Part shown: piece after piece, positions 1-7,386 of the stretch
Numbering within the stretch: position 1 is the first letter of the stretch
Layout of the letters: each line of letters begins with the position of its first letter
NCBI GenBank assembly: GCA_036274635.1
Contig: DASUFI010000302.1
Span: forward strand, 1-13,005
Length of the DNA: 13,005 nt
Reading direction: 5' to 3'
Source: DASUFI01 sp036274635
Lineage (GTDB): Bacteria; Planctomycetota; B15-G4
Made by a program: the position numbers and the translations under genes
Notes under the pieces: model-generated
What the model was told of the DNA's origin: nothing
What the model saw: only the letters and a program-made list of their open reading frames with translations
Databases searched by the model: none

Positions 1-1
1 C

Positions 2-1168
2 CGGCGCCTCGCGCGCACGCGGCGCTCGTTCACGGCGCTGGGCGTCGGACTGCTGCTGCTCGTCGGCGGCGGCGCCGCGCTGGCCGGGTGGACCTCGCGC
101 GAGGCCCGCCGCGCCGACGACGCGAGCCGCGTCGGGCTGCAAGCCTCCATCGCCGATCTCTCCGCACGCCTCGACCGCAGCGAAGCCGAGCTGCAGGACC
201 GCCTCGACGGCGCCACGACCGAGCGCGACGACGCGCTGCGACAACTCGCCGACGCCCGACGCGGGATGGAAGCGCTCAGCACGCACGCCGGCGAGCTGCA
301 GCGGCAGCACGACGACCTGACCGCCAAGGCTGCGGCCGAGCACGACCAGCGGCTCACCGAGCTGGGCGAGGCGGCCCACGTGCGCTCGCAGCTGCTCGAG
401 AGCGAGCAGCGCGTCGCGGGGCTGCAGGCCGCGATCGCGGGCGTCACGACCGCACGCGACGAGGCGAAGCAAGCCGAATCTCCCCGTGCGGAGGCCGAGC
501 CAGCGCCCGCGATGGTCACGACGTCCACCGCGATGCTCAACCTGGCGCGGCGCGCGACCACCGTCCTGCACGCCAGCGGCGCGCCCGATGTCGCGCTGGT
601 GGAGGTGCAGTCGGTGAGCCAGGGCGCGCTCGCGGGGCTGCTGGTGAAGTTCGAGGACCCCGACGGTGGCCCTGCGCGCGTGCTGCGCGCGGCCACGGGG
701 GACATCGTCGTGGACCGCGGCCGCACGGGCCTGCGCCTGCTGGACGTGGCCACGGCCGACGGCCAGCCGGCGCCGATCGAGCTGGTGCTGCTGCCCACGA
801 TCGACCGCGCGGCCTGGGAAGCGCTGGGCGTGGTGGTGCCTGCCGATGCGGCGTCGTCCAGCCGGCTGGCCAAGGCGCTGGGCGCGCTGTTGGAGCCGCA
901 GGGGTGGCACGTCGCGGAGCTGCGCGGCTGCGACGCCGGCACGCTGGTGGGGCTGCGCCTGCAGCAGCAGGACGCCAACGGCCTCGTCACGCGCGAGCTG
1001 CGCGCGGAGCGCGGCGTCCTGGGCCCGGGCGAGCTGCTCGAGCTGAGCGACGGCACGCTCAAGGTGGGGGCCGACGAGCGGCCCTTCTACCAGAACGTCT
1101 ACAGGCTGCCGCTGCCCGGTGCGGACTTCGCGGCGTGGCGCGCGACGCTCGCGGCCGAGGCGCGGTGA
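2..1168 (+). CDS. Membrane-anchored coiled-coil protein with duplicated C-terminal domain (5' partial)
   Basis: Not a family I recognise. The frame is open from the window edge, so the start lies upstream; 388 residues are visible. Visible residues 1-9 are Arg-rich, followed by one hydrophobic helix at about 10-30 (GVGLLLLVGGGAALAGW), then a long charged Ala/Glu/Arg/Leu coiled coil at about 33-155 and a Pro/Ala/Glu linker to about 175. The C-terminal part (178-388) is two copies of a domain of about 98 residues. Copy 1 is encoded at 533-826 and copy 2 at 857-1150. They share the pattern LA..., a VA/E patch, GL, D..G, LRA..G, LP..D and AAW.A(T)L. The layout suggests an inner-membrane protein with a rod and a paired sensory or binding head, but no function can be assigned. 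Its TGA overlaps the GTG of ispA (GTGA), so the two are translationally coupled. An internal ATG at 266 would remove the membrane helix and is not favoured. Confidence 0.75.
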   Translation, partial: RRLARTRRSFTALGVGLLLLVGGGAALAGWTSREARRADDASRVGLQASIADLSARLDRSEAELQDRLDGATTERDDALRQLADARRGMEALSTHAGELQRQHDDLTAKAAAEHDQRLTELGEAAHVRSQLLESEQRVAGLQAAIAGVTTARDEAKQAESPRAEAEPAPAMVTTSTAMLNLARRATTVLHASGAPDVALVEVQSVSQGALAGLLVKFEDPDGGPARVLRAATGDIVVDRGRTGLRLLDVATADGQPAPIELVLLPTIDRAAWEALGVVVPADAASSSRLAKALGALLEPQGWHVAELRGCDAGTLVGLRLQQQDANGLVTRELRAERGVLGPGELLELSDGTLKVGADERPFYQNVYRLPLPGADFAAWRATLAAEAR

Positions 1169-2040
1169 ACGCCTTCGAGTCCTTCCTGGACTCGACGCGC
1201 CGCGAGGTCGACGCGGCCCTGGAGCGCTGGGTGCCGTCGCCCGAGGAGGGCGGCGAGCTGGCTTCCGCGATGCGCCACATCGTCTTCGCGGGCGGCAAGC
1301 GCTTCCGGCCGGCTCTGGTGCTGCTGACCTGCGAGCACGTGGGCGGCGCGCGGCGCGAGGCGCTGGCGGCGGCCGGCGCCGTCGAGCTGGTGCACGCCTA
1401 CTCCCTGGTGCACGACGACCTGCCCTGCATGGACGACGCGCTGCTGCGCCGCGGCCGGCCCTGCGCCCACGTCGTGTGGGGCGAGGCGTTGGGCGTGCTG
1501 GCCGGGGACGCGCTGCAGGCGCTGGCCTTCGAGGTGCTGGCGCGCGACACGCCGCCGCAGCGTCCCGTGGCGGCCATGGTCTCCGCGCTGGCGCGCGCGG
1601 CCGGCTGGCCCGGCATGGTGGGCGGACAGGCCGACGACCTCGCCGGCGAGGGCCAGGCGCCCGACGTGGAGCGCGTCCGCAACATCCATCTGGGGAAGAC
1701 CGCGGCCATGATCTCGGTCTCGCTGCGCCTCGGGGCGCTGGCCGGCGGCGCCGACGCGGCCCGCGCCGAGACGCTCGCCGAGGCCGGGCGCGACCTCGGC
1801 CTGGCCTTCCAGATCGTGGACGACCTGCTCGACCTGCAGGGCACCACGGCCGAGCTGGGCAAGGCCGCCGGCGCCGACGCGGCGCGCGGCAAGATGACCT
1901 GGCCCTCCGCGGTGGGCGAGGAGGAGGCGCAGCGCGATGCCCGCGAGCTGGTGGAAGCCGCCCTTGGCCGCGTGGGCGACGGGCCCGCGGCCGAGCGCTT
2001 TGCCGCGCTGGGCGCCTTCTTGCTGCCACGGCGCGCGTAG
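1165..2040 (+). CDS. ispA: Farnesyl/geranylgeranyl diphosphate synthase (trans-prenyltransferase)
   Basis: Condenses isopentenyl diphosphate with allylic diphosphates to make C15 or longer trans-prenyl diphosphates in the cytosol. The 291-residue length is normal for the bacterial IspA type. GGKRFRP lies at 43-49. The first Asp-rich motif is DDLPCMDD at 84-91, followed by LLRRGRP; the second is DDLLD at 219-223 within FQIVDDLLD; and a K-T-W-P motif follows. All Mg-diphosphate ligand positions are present. The GTG start at 1165 overlaps the upstream stop (GTGA), with GAGG four bases before it. The usual MDDDDLRRG segment is MDDALLRRG here, a mild deviation. Product length (C15 or C20) cannot be read safely from sequence. 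It lies directly upstream of dxs, a common pairing, but a terminator-like hairpin separates the two. Confidence 0.95.
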   Translation: MNAFESFLDSTRREVDAALERWVPSPEEGGELASAMRHIVFAGGKRFRPALVLLTCEHVGGARREALAAAGAVELVHAYSLVHDDLPCMDDALLRRGRPCAHVVWGEALGVLAGDALQALAFEVLARDTPPQRPVAAMVSALARAAGWPGMVGGQADDLAGEGQAPDVERVRNIHLGKTAAMISVSLRLGALAGGADAARAETLAEAGRDLGLAFQIVDDLLDLQGTTAELGKAAGADAARGKMTWPSAVGEEEAQRDARELVEAALGRVGDGPAAERFAALGAFLLPRRA

Positions 2041-2041
2041 G

Positions 2042-2063
2042 CGCCCTCCCGGGCGATTTGTGT
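2042..2063 (+). terminator. Terminator-like hairpin with T-rich tail after ispA
   Basis: A perfect 5-bp stem CGCCC (2042-2046) and GGGCG (2051-2055) with loop TCCC begins two bases after the ispA stop. It is followed by ATTTGTGT, clearly richer in T than its surroundings. The short stem makes it a weak intrinsic terminator at best; it could attenuate rather than stop read-through into dxs. Confidence 0.4.
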
Positions 2064-2068
2064 AATGT
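2063..2068 (+). promoter_or_regulatory. Candidate -10 element for a leaderless dxs transcript
   Basis: TAATGT fits TANNNT and lies in the only AT-rich stretch between ispA and dxs. It ends 7 bases before the GTG at 2076, the spacing expected if transcription starts at the start codon. No convincing -35 box is visible 17 bases upstream. The same hexamer-to-start spacing recurs before the secreted-protein gene at 4180, which raises my confidence. Confidence 0.4.
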
Positions 2069-2075
2069 GTCGGCG

Positions 2076-4019
2076 GTGCCTTCGCCCCTCACGGGAACCC
2101 AGGTGTCGGTCTTCGAGCAGGTCAACAGCCCCGAGGATCTGCGGCGGCTGCCGGTGGACGAGCTGCCGCGGCTGGCCGAGGAGATGCGCCGTGAGCTGAT
2201 CGAGGCCATCAGCCAGACCGGCGGGCACCTCGGCTCGGGCCTCGGGGTGGTGGAGCTGACGGTCGCGCTGCACTACGTGCACGACTTCCGCCGCGACCGG
2301 CTGGTCTTCGACGTCGGGCACCAGTGCTACCCGCACAAGCTGCTGACGGGCAGGAAGCACCTCATCCGCACGATGCGCCAGACCGACGGGCTGTGCGGCT
2401 TCCCGCACCCTGACGAGTCGGAGTACGACCTGTTCCACACGGGGCACGCGGGCACGAGCATCTCGCTCGGGCTGGGGCTGGCGGTGGCCGACCGCGCGGC
2501 GGGCGAGGACCGGCGCACGGTGGTGGTCATCGGCGACGCCGGCTACGGCGCGGGCGTGGCCTTCGAGGCCATGAACGCCGCGCACGAGGCGGGCGTGAAC
2601 CTGCTCGTGATCCTGAACGACAACGAGATGTCCATCAGCCCGACGGTGGGCGCCATGGCGCGCTACTTCACGCGCGTGCGCACCGGGCCGCTGGTGACCG
2701 GCGCCAAGAAGGAGCTGGCCGAGCTGCTGCGCAGCCTGCCGGTCATCGGCGGCAAGGTCGACACCGCGCTGCGCGAGTCGGTGGGCGCGGTCAAGTCGGT
2801 GCTGGTGCCGGGCCACATGTTCGAGGAGTTCGGCTTCAGCTACTTCGGGCCCATGGACGGCCACGACCTGCCGCGCCTCGTGCACACGCTGCAGGACCTG
2901 CGCACGCGCAAGGGCCTCACGCTGCTGCACCTCGTCACGCGCAAGGGCGCGGGCTGCGAGCTGGCGGCGGCGGATCCGCAGCGGCTGCACGGCATCAAGG
3001 CGCGCGCGTCGGCGCCGCCGCCGGCCGACGGCGAGGCGCAGGCGCCCGCCGGCGCCCCGGCTCCGAAGCGCCCGGCGTACACTGACGTCTTTGCGAGCCA
3101 CCTGGTGCGCCGCGCCCGGGCGGATGCGCGCATCGTGGGCATCACGGCCGCGATGCCGGACGGCACGGGCCTGAAGAAGCTGTCCGAGGCCCTGCCCGGC
3201 CAGTGCTTCGACGTGGGCATCTGCGAGCAGCACGCCGTGGCCTTCGCGGGGGGCCTCGCGCGCGGCGGCCGCCACCCGGTGGTGGCCATCTACTCCACCT
3301 TCCTGCAGCGCGGCTACGACGAGGTCTTCCAGGAGCTGCTCATCCAGGACGCAGCGGTGGTCCTGGCCATGGACCGCGCCGGGCTGGTGGAGGACGGGGC
3401 GACGCACCACGGCCTGTTCGACATCGCCTACCTGCGCGCGATGCCCAACACCACGCTGCTGGCGCCGGCGAACGCCGAGGAGCTCGAGGCCATGCTGGAC
3501 TTCGCGCTGGCGCAGGCCGGGCCGGTGGCCATCCGCTACCCGCGCGACGAGGCGCCGGCCGCGGGGGGCCCGCTCGAGCCCATCGAGCTCGGGCGCGGCG
3601 TGCTGCTGCGCGACGGGTGGGACGTGGCGCTGGTGGCCTACGGCACTCAGGTGCCGGTGGCGCTGGCGGCGGCGCGGCTGCTGGCCGAGCAGGGGGTCGA
3701 GGCGGCCGTGGTCAACGCGCGCTTCGCCAAGCCACTGGACACCACGCTCATCGCGCGCAGCGTCGCCCGGCGCAGGCTGCTGGTGACGCTGGAGGAGCAC
3801 GCCGTGGGGGGCGGCTTCGGCGCGGCCGTCCTCGAGGGGCTGTGCGGGGCGGGCGTCCCGCTGCCGCCCACCCTGCTGCTGGGCGTCCCGGACCGCTTCG
3901 TGGAGCACGGCAGCCGCGGAAAGCTGCTCGAACGGGTGGGCCTCACGCCCCAGGCCGTGACCGAGCGTATCCTGAGGGCGGTGAGCAGCCCCCGGCTCGA
4001 GCCAGCCACCGGACGCTGA
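2076..4019 (+). CDS. dxs: 1-deoxy-D-xylulose-5-phosphate synthase
   Basis: First enzyme of the MEP isoprenoid pathway. It joins pyruvate and glyceraldehyde 3-phosphate using thiamine diphosphate and Mg. With the GTG at 2076 it is 647 residues, near the family norm. NSPEDLRRL at 17-25 starts the conserved region, and TGGHLGS carries H51. The Mg/ThDP motif is GDA..N: D154 in GDAGYGAG and N183 in LNDNEMSIS. YFGPMDGHD and the catalytic Glu E384 in GICEQHAV follow, then YSTFLQRGYD, DGATHHG and IRYPRDE. The canonical GDG is GDA here, a substitution I have the impression also occurs in planctomycete DXS. Alternative starts are GTG 2067 and GTG 2103 (preceded by ACGGGA, giving MSVFEQVNSPEDL, 638 residues). 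I chose 2076 because of the TAATGT spacing; the start remains uncertain, the identity does not. Confidence 0.95.
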   Translation: MPSPLTGTQVSVFEQVNSPEDLRRLPVDELPRLAEEMRRELIEAISQTGGHLGSGLGVVELTVALHYVHDFRRDRLVFDVGHQCYPHKLLTGRKHLIRTMRQTDGLCGFPHPDESEYDLFHTGHAGTSISLGLGLAVADRAAGEDRRTVVVIGDAGYGAGVAFEAMNAAHEAGVNLLVILNDNEMSISPTVGAMARYFTRVRTGPLVTGAKKELAELLRSLPVIGGKVDTALRESVGAVKSVLVPGHMFEEFGFSYFGPMDGHDLPRLVHTLQDLRTRKGLTLLHLVTRKGAGCELAAADPQRLHGIKARASAPPPADGEAQAPAGAPAPKRPAYTDVFASHLVRRARADARIVGITAAMPDGTGLKKLSEALPGQCFDVGICEQHAVAFAGGLARGGRHPVVAIYSTFLQRGYDEVFQELLIQDAAVVLAMDRAGLVEDGATHHGLFDIAYLRAMPNTTLLAPANAEELEAMLDFALAQAGPVAIRYPRDEAPAAGGPLEPIELGRGVLLRDGWDVALVAYGTQVPVALAAARLLAEQGVEAAVVNARFAKPLDTTLIARSVARRRLLVTLEEHAVGGGFGAAVLEGLCGAGVPLPPTLLLGVPDRFVEHGSRGKLLERVGLTPQAVTERILRAVSSPRLEPATGR

Positions 4020-4082
4020 CTCGGAGAGCCCCGGCGCCCGGATGTCAGCACTCCGGCATCCAGGCCGTCCGGCAAGGCCCGC

Positions 4083-4130
4083 GTCCCGGGGGGAGCCCAT
4101 CCACCGCGTCCCGCGGCTCAATCCCGGGAC
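4083..4130. terminator. Nested inverted repeats after dxs (possible terminator)
   Basis: An outer perfect 8-bp inverted repeat GTCCCGGG (4083-4090) / CCCGGGAC (4123-4130) encloses an inner perfect hairpin CCGCG-TCC-CGCGG (4104-4116). A third weaker pair, GGATG (4040-4044) / CATCC (4057-4061), lies just upstream. There is no T-tract, so this would not be a classical intrinsic terminator. It could be a 3' mRNA-stabilising structure or a protein-binding palindrome. The 4020-4179 gap otherwise shows nothing gene-like. Confidence 0.3.
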
Positions 4131-4166
4131 CTGCACGCGCCGAAGTCCAAGGCAGTCCCCATCGGA

Positions 4167-4172
4167 TAGACT
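4167..4172 (+). promoter_or_regulatory. Candidate -10 element for a leaderless transcript of the secreted-protein gene
   Basis: TAGACT fits TANNNT and ends 7 bases before the ATG at 4180. The intervening CCGCCTC has no purine-rich ribosome binding site. No -35 match is visible at the usual distance. The spacing is identical to that before dxs. Confidence 0.4.
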
Positions 4173-4179
4173 CCGCCTC

Positions 4180-7100
4180 ATGTCGAAGCACGTCACCCTG
4201 ATGGTGGTGCTGGCCATGCTGCTGGCGCCCTCCTTGGGCGCCCAGGTGCCGGGTGCCTACCCGCACCTGCAGCTCACCAACGGCCTCGGGCCGCTGGTGC
4301 CGCCGGCCACCGGTCCCTTCGACAACAGCAATGTCTTCCCGGCCTTCTCCGGGCAGTCCTTCCAGGCGCGCATCTCCTACGCCTCGGCCGGGCAGCCGAA
4401 CCCGAACGTGCTGTGGGCGGTCCTCGTCTCGGCCACGCCGACGCCCTACTCCACGACGCTCATCCCGCCCAAGCTGCTGACCATGCCCCCGGTCATCCTG
4501 CTGATGCCCACGCCGATGAGCCTGAGCGTCAGCGGCCAGGGCACGATGAACCTGTTCGTGCCGGCCGGCATCCTCGACGCGCAGACCTACCTGCAGGCGC
4601 TGATCTACGACTCGACGCACTCGCCGCCGATGGTGCTCTCGAACGGCCTGCTGGTGGATGTGGACGTGCCCAGCTTCAGCGTCGACTTCGCCTGGGCCCG
4701 CGCCACGCAGGCCACCACGGACGAGACGCTGCTGCACGACACCGGCGCGATCGTGATCGGGCCCGACGAGATGCCGCAGCTCAAGCCGATCGGCACGCAG
4801 GCGCCGCCCGTGGCGGTTCCGGGCCCACCCTTCTTCGCCGACAGCGTGCGCTTCCTCGGGATCGCCCCCAACGAGGCCGACGAGCCCGTCAACCCGCGCG
4901 CGCGGCCCTTCACCAAGCTGACGGCCGCGGCCACGGCCACCGACACCGAGATCATCGTGCAGGACACCTCGTTCTTCCCCAGCCGGGGGCACATCCTGGT
5001 CTCGGCCAGCAGCGAGAACCCGTGGGCCTCCAAGACCGGGGGCGCGGGCCAATACTCTCCGCGCGTCGAGTCGATCACCTACGAGGGCAAGCAGGCCGAT
5101 CGCTTCCTCAACTGCAAGCGCACGCAGATCGGCTCCAGCATCGGCAAGGCCGCCGCCGCCGCCACGACCTTCCCGCATGCCATCGGCGACATGGTGCTGG
5201 GCGACTACACGCTGGCCACGACCTCGGGTGCCAAGGCCCGCACGCGCGTCGGGCTGGACGCCGACAACGACGACATGCCGCACGTCGTGATTCCCGCCTT
5301 CCAGGCCCCGACCGGGGAGGAAGGCCAGCTGGTCACGCAGGACCTCGACCTGTACCTGTTCGAGACCAACGCCAACGCGGCGCAGGGCTTCGTGGTCTTC
5401 GACCGCGTCACGCACGCGTGGCGCATGATCCAGGGCTCGCTGATGAATCCGCTGCAGGGTCGCTGGAACCCGATGGTGTGCGTGGCGCCGGACGGGCGCA
5501 GCTTCATCGCGGAGCTGGTGGTCTCGGGCGGCGTCCTGAGCTGGAACAACGCCCCCAACCTCATCTTCGCCTTCCGCACCGATGGCCTCGACTGGCCGGC
5601 GAGCGGCACCGAGACCTGGCAGATCCCCTACCAGATCGAGCCCGATCCGGGCTTCAACGACACGACCGTGCGCTCGCGCCGCGTGTCGATGCTGGCCACG
5701 GCCATCATCGGACCGGACACGAACAACTACGTGGCCTACGTCGGCCTGGCGCACAAGTGGAAGTTCACCACCGCCAGCCCCGGCTCCAACTTCGTGGACA
5801 ACAAGGGCTACGAGGGCGACTGGGTGCGCGAAGAGGTCTACGTGCGCGACTACATCGACATCCCGCTCGTGGCCCCCGGCTCGGGCGACGCGCCGCCGAC
5901 CCTGCCGCGGACCTACATCGCGGGCCAGTTCGGCACGACCGGCCTGCTCAACCCGATCATCCGCTTCGATCCCGAGTGCCTGCCGACGACGGACCACAAG
6001 GGCCTGCTCGTCACGGGCGGCGGCGGCCAGAACGCCGACCAGCAGGAGGACGTGTTCTACATCCGCAACATCGGGATCACGTCGGCGGGCGCGGTGACCA
6101 AGACGCTCACCAACCTCACCGGCTTCTCGGACAGCGGGCAGAACGCGGGCGCGACGCACGTGCGCCAGTTCGTGACGGGCGGCCACGGCCAGGGGCGCAA
6201 GGCGGCCTTCTCGCCGGGCGGCACGCGCGTGGCGTGGACCGCGAACAAGAAGGGCGGCAGCCTCGCCGCCGACTGGCTGCAGTGGGCCAACACCAACGGC
6301 TCGAGCTTCGGCAAGGTCAAGAACGTCTACGCCGACGCCAGCGGCAACTTCAAGGTGGCGGGCCCGTACGTGTCGGACCGCGCGCTCACCGGCCTGCGGT
6401 GGGTGGACGAGAACCGGCTGCTCTTCATGATGGGCAAGAACCCGTGGGACGACATCGCCGCCGTCACGGCCTCGAACGCCCCGCAGTTCGACCTGTTCGT
6501 CTACGACGTGAGCACGGACACGATGACCAACCTCACGCTGACCGGCGCCTCGGGCAACGGCTTCGCGACCCTCGGCAAGATCCAGCCGGACGCCTTCTTC
6601 GCGTCGCCCAGCGGAGACTTCTGCTACTGCCTCCGCGGCACCGCGGCGGTCTCGGCGGGCGCGCCGGCCGTGCTCAACGTGATCGGGGTCAACACGGACA
6701 CGCTGGATGTCTTCTCGGTGAGCGGCCCTGACTTCGGCGGCTCGTCCCTGATTCCCAGCCTCGAGCTCCCGACGATCGAGCTGCTGTCGCAGGTGGAGTC
6801 GCCCGGCACCATGCACTTCGTCGAAGGCAGCGGCGTGCAGCAGGGCCTGATGTACTACACGGAGCACGAGCAGGGCGGCAACGCCAGCGACGAGGTCATC
6901 GCGCTGAACACCGACATGCCCTTCGTGGCCTTCCAGGTCACCAACACGACCAAGGCCTCGCTGGCGATCGCCGAGCTCACGCCCAACCCCTACGGGGGCA
7001 CGGTGGCCTTCGCGCGCACGGACGGCGCCAATCCCCTGGGCGCGACGCAGCACCCCTTCGTCGTGGACCTCGACAACTTCCTGTTCGAGCGCGACCTGCT

Positions 7101-7386
7101 GCCCATGTGGGTGTCGGGCGGCGCCAACATGGGGCGCGTCATGGGCGGCAGCTGCCACTTCGTGGCGCCCGGCGGCACGGCCGGCGACGCGCTGGTCTTC
7201 TCCTTCGGCTTCGGCGCTCTGCCCAACGGCATCGCGCTCATGGCCACGCCGGCCTACTATCCGCTGGCGGCGGTGTCCGACCTGCTGGCGCAGCCGGTGC
7301 CCATCGTCATCCCGCTGGTGGACACGCAGCTGCTGGGCACGGACTACCGCTTCTACGTGCCGGACGCGCACCTGGCCGGCAACTGA
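4180..7386 (+). CDS. Large secreted protein with PD40-like beta-propeller blades
   Basis: The product is 1068 residues, beginning with a clear Sec signal peptide (MSKHVTLMVVLAMLLAPSLGA, probable cleavage before Q22). Residues about 245-340 look like a small surface/adhesin-type module: a LTAAATATDTEIIVQDTSFF start, an ESITYEGK strand, a CKR(T) centre and a HAIGDMV end. A similar pattern (AAIT-T.IPV....FP, ITYTGK, C.RG, H..G..V) recurs in phage and secreted bacterial proteins. Propeller-like blades follow, with motifs of the PD40/TolB type: VAPDGRSFIAE (435-445), AAFSPGGTRVAW (675-686), ASPSGDFCY (808-816) and TPNPYGGTVAFA (934-945). There is no membrane anchor or catalytic motif that I recognise; a binding or scaffold role outside the cytoplasm is likely. 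The ATG at 4180 is chosen because it opens the signal peptide; the ATG at 4042 would add 46 residues of non-signal sequence. The stop overlaps the next start (TGATG). Confidence 0.85.
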   Translation: MSKHVTLMVVLAMLLAPSLGAQVPGAYPHLQLTNGLGPLVPPATGPFDNSNVFPAFSGQSFQARISYASAGQPNPNVLWAVLVSATPTPYSTTLIPPKLLTMPPVILLMPTPMSLSVSGQGTMNLFVPAGILDAQTYLQALIYDSTHSPPMVLSNGLLVDVDVPSFSVDFAWARATQATTDETLLHDTGAIVIGPDEMPQLKPIGTQAPPVAVPGPPFFADSVRFLGIAPNEADEPVNPRARPFTKLTAAATATDTEIIVQDTSFFPSRGHILVSASSENPWASKTGGAGQYSPRVESITYEGKQADRFLNCKRTQIGSSIGKAAAAATTFPHAIGDMVLGDYTLATTSGAKARTRVGLDADNDDMPHVVIPAFQAPTGEEGQLVTQDLDLYLFETNANAAQGFVVFDRVTHAWRMIQGSLMNPLQGRWNPMVCVAPDGRSFIAELVVSGGVLSWNNAPNLIFAFRTDGLDWPASGTETWQIPYQIEPDPGFNDTTVRSRRVSMLATAIIGPDTNNYVAYVGLAHKWKFTTASPGSNFVDNKGYEGDWVREEVYVRDYIDIPLVAPGSGDAPPTLPRTYIAGQFGTTGLLNPIIRFDPECLPTTDHKGLLVTGGGGQNADQQEDVFYIRNIGITSAGAVTKTLTNLTGFSDSGQNAGATHVRQFVTGGHGQGRKAAFSPGGTRVAWTANKKGGSLAADWLQWANTNGSSFGKVKNVYADASGNFKVAGPYVSDRALTGLRWVDENRLLFMMGKNPWDDIAAVTASNAPQFDLFVYDVSTDTMTNLTLTGASGNGFATLGKIQPDAFFASPSGDFCYCLRGTAAVSAGAPAVLNVIGVNTDTLDVFSVSGPDFGGSSLIPSLELPTIELLSQVESPGTMHFVEGSGVQQGLMYYTEHEQGGNASDEVIALNTDMPFVAFQVTNTTKASLAIAELTPNPYGGTVAFARTDGANPLGATQHPFVVDLDNFLFERDLLPMWVSGGANMGRVMGGSCHFVAPGGTAGDALVFSFGFGALPNGIALMATPAYYPLAAVSDLLAQPVPIVIPLVDTQLLGTDYRFYVPDAHLAGN

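Noticed and set aside
88..1164. Upstream extension of the ispA frame to a GTG at 88
   Set aside because: The extension is Arg/Ala/Gly-rich nonsense overlapping the coiled-coil gene. The GTG at 1165 gives a full-length synthase.
4042..4179. ATG at 4042 as start of the secreted protein
   Set aside because: The extra 46 residues are Arg/Pro-rich and would bury the signal peptide that starts cleanly at 4180.
1398..4217. Long open frame on the - strand opposite ispA and dxs
   Set aside because: It covers two well-identified + strand enzymes and has low-complexity composition; a shadow of high third-position GC.
5149..5163. Run of GCC triplets
   Set aside because: Codes for a short poly-Ala stretch in frame; ordinary for this base composition, not a meaningful repeat.
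4413..6731. Alternative + strand frame inside the secreted-protein gene
   Set aside because: Arg/Gly/Ala/His-rich without recognisable motifs; the frame starting at 4180 explains the region.
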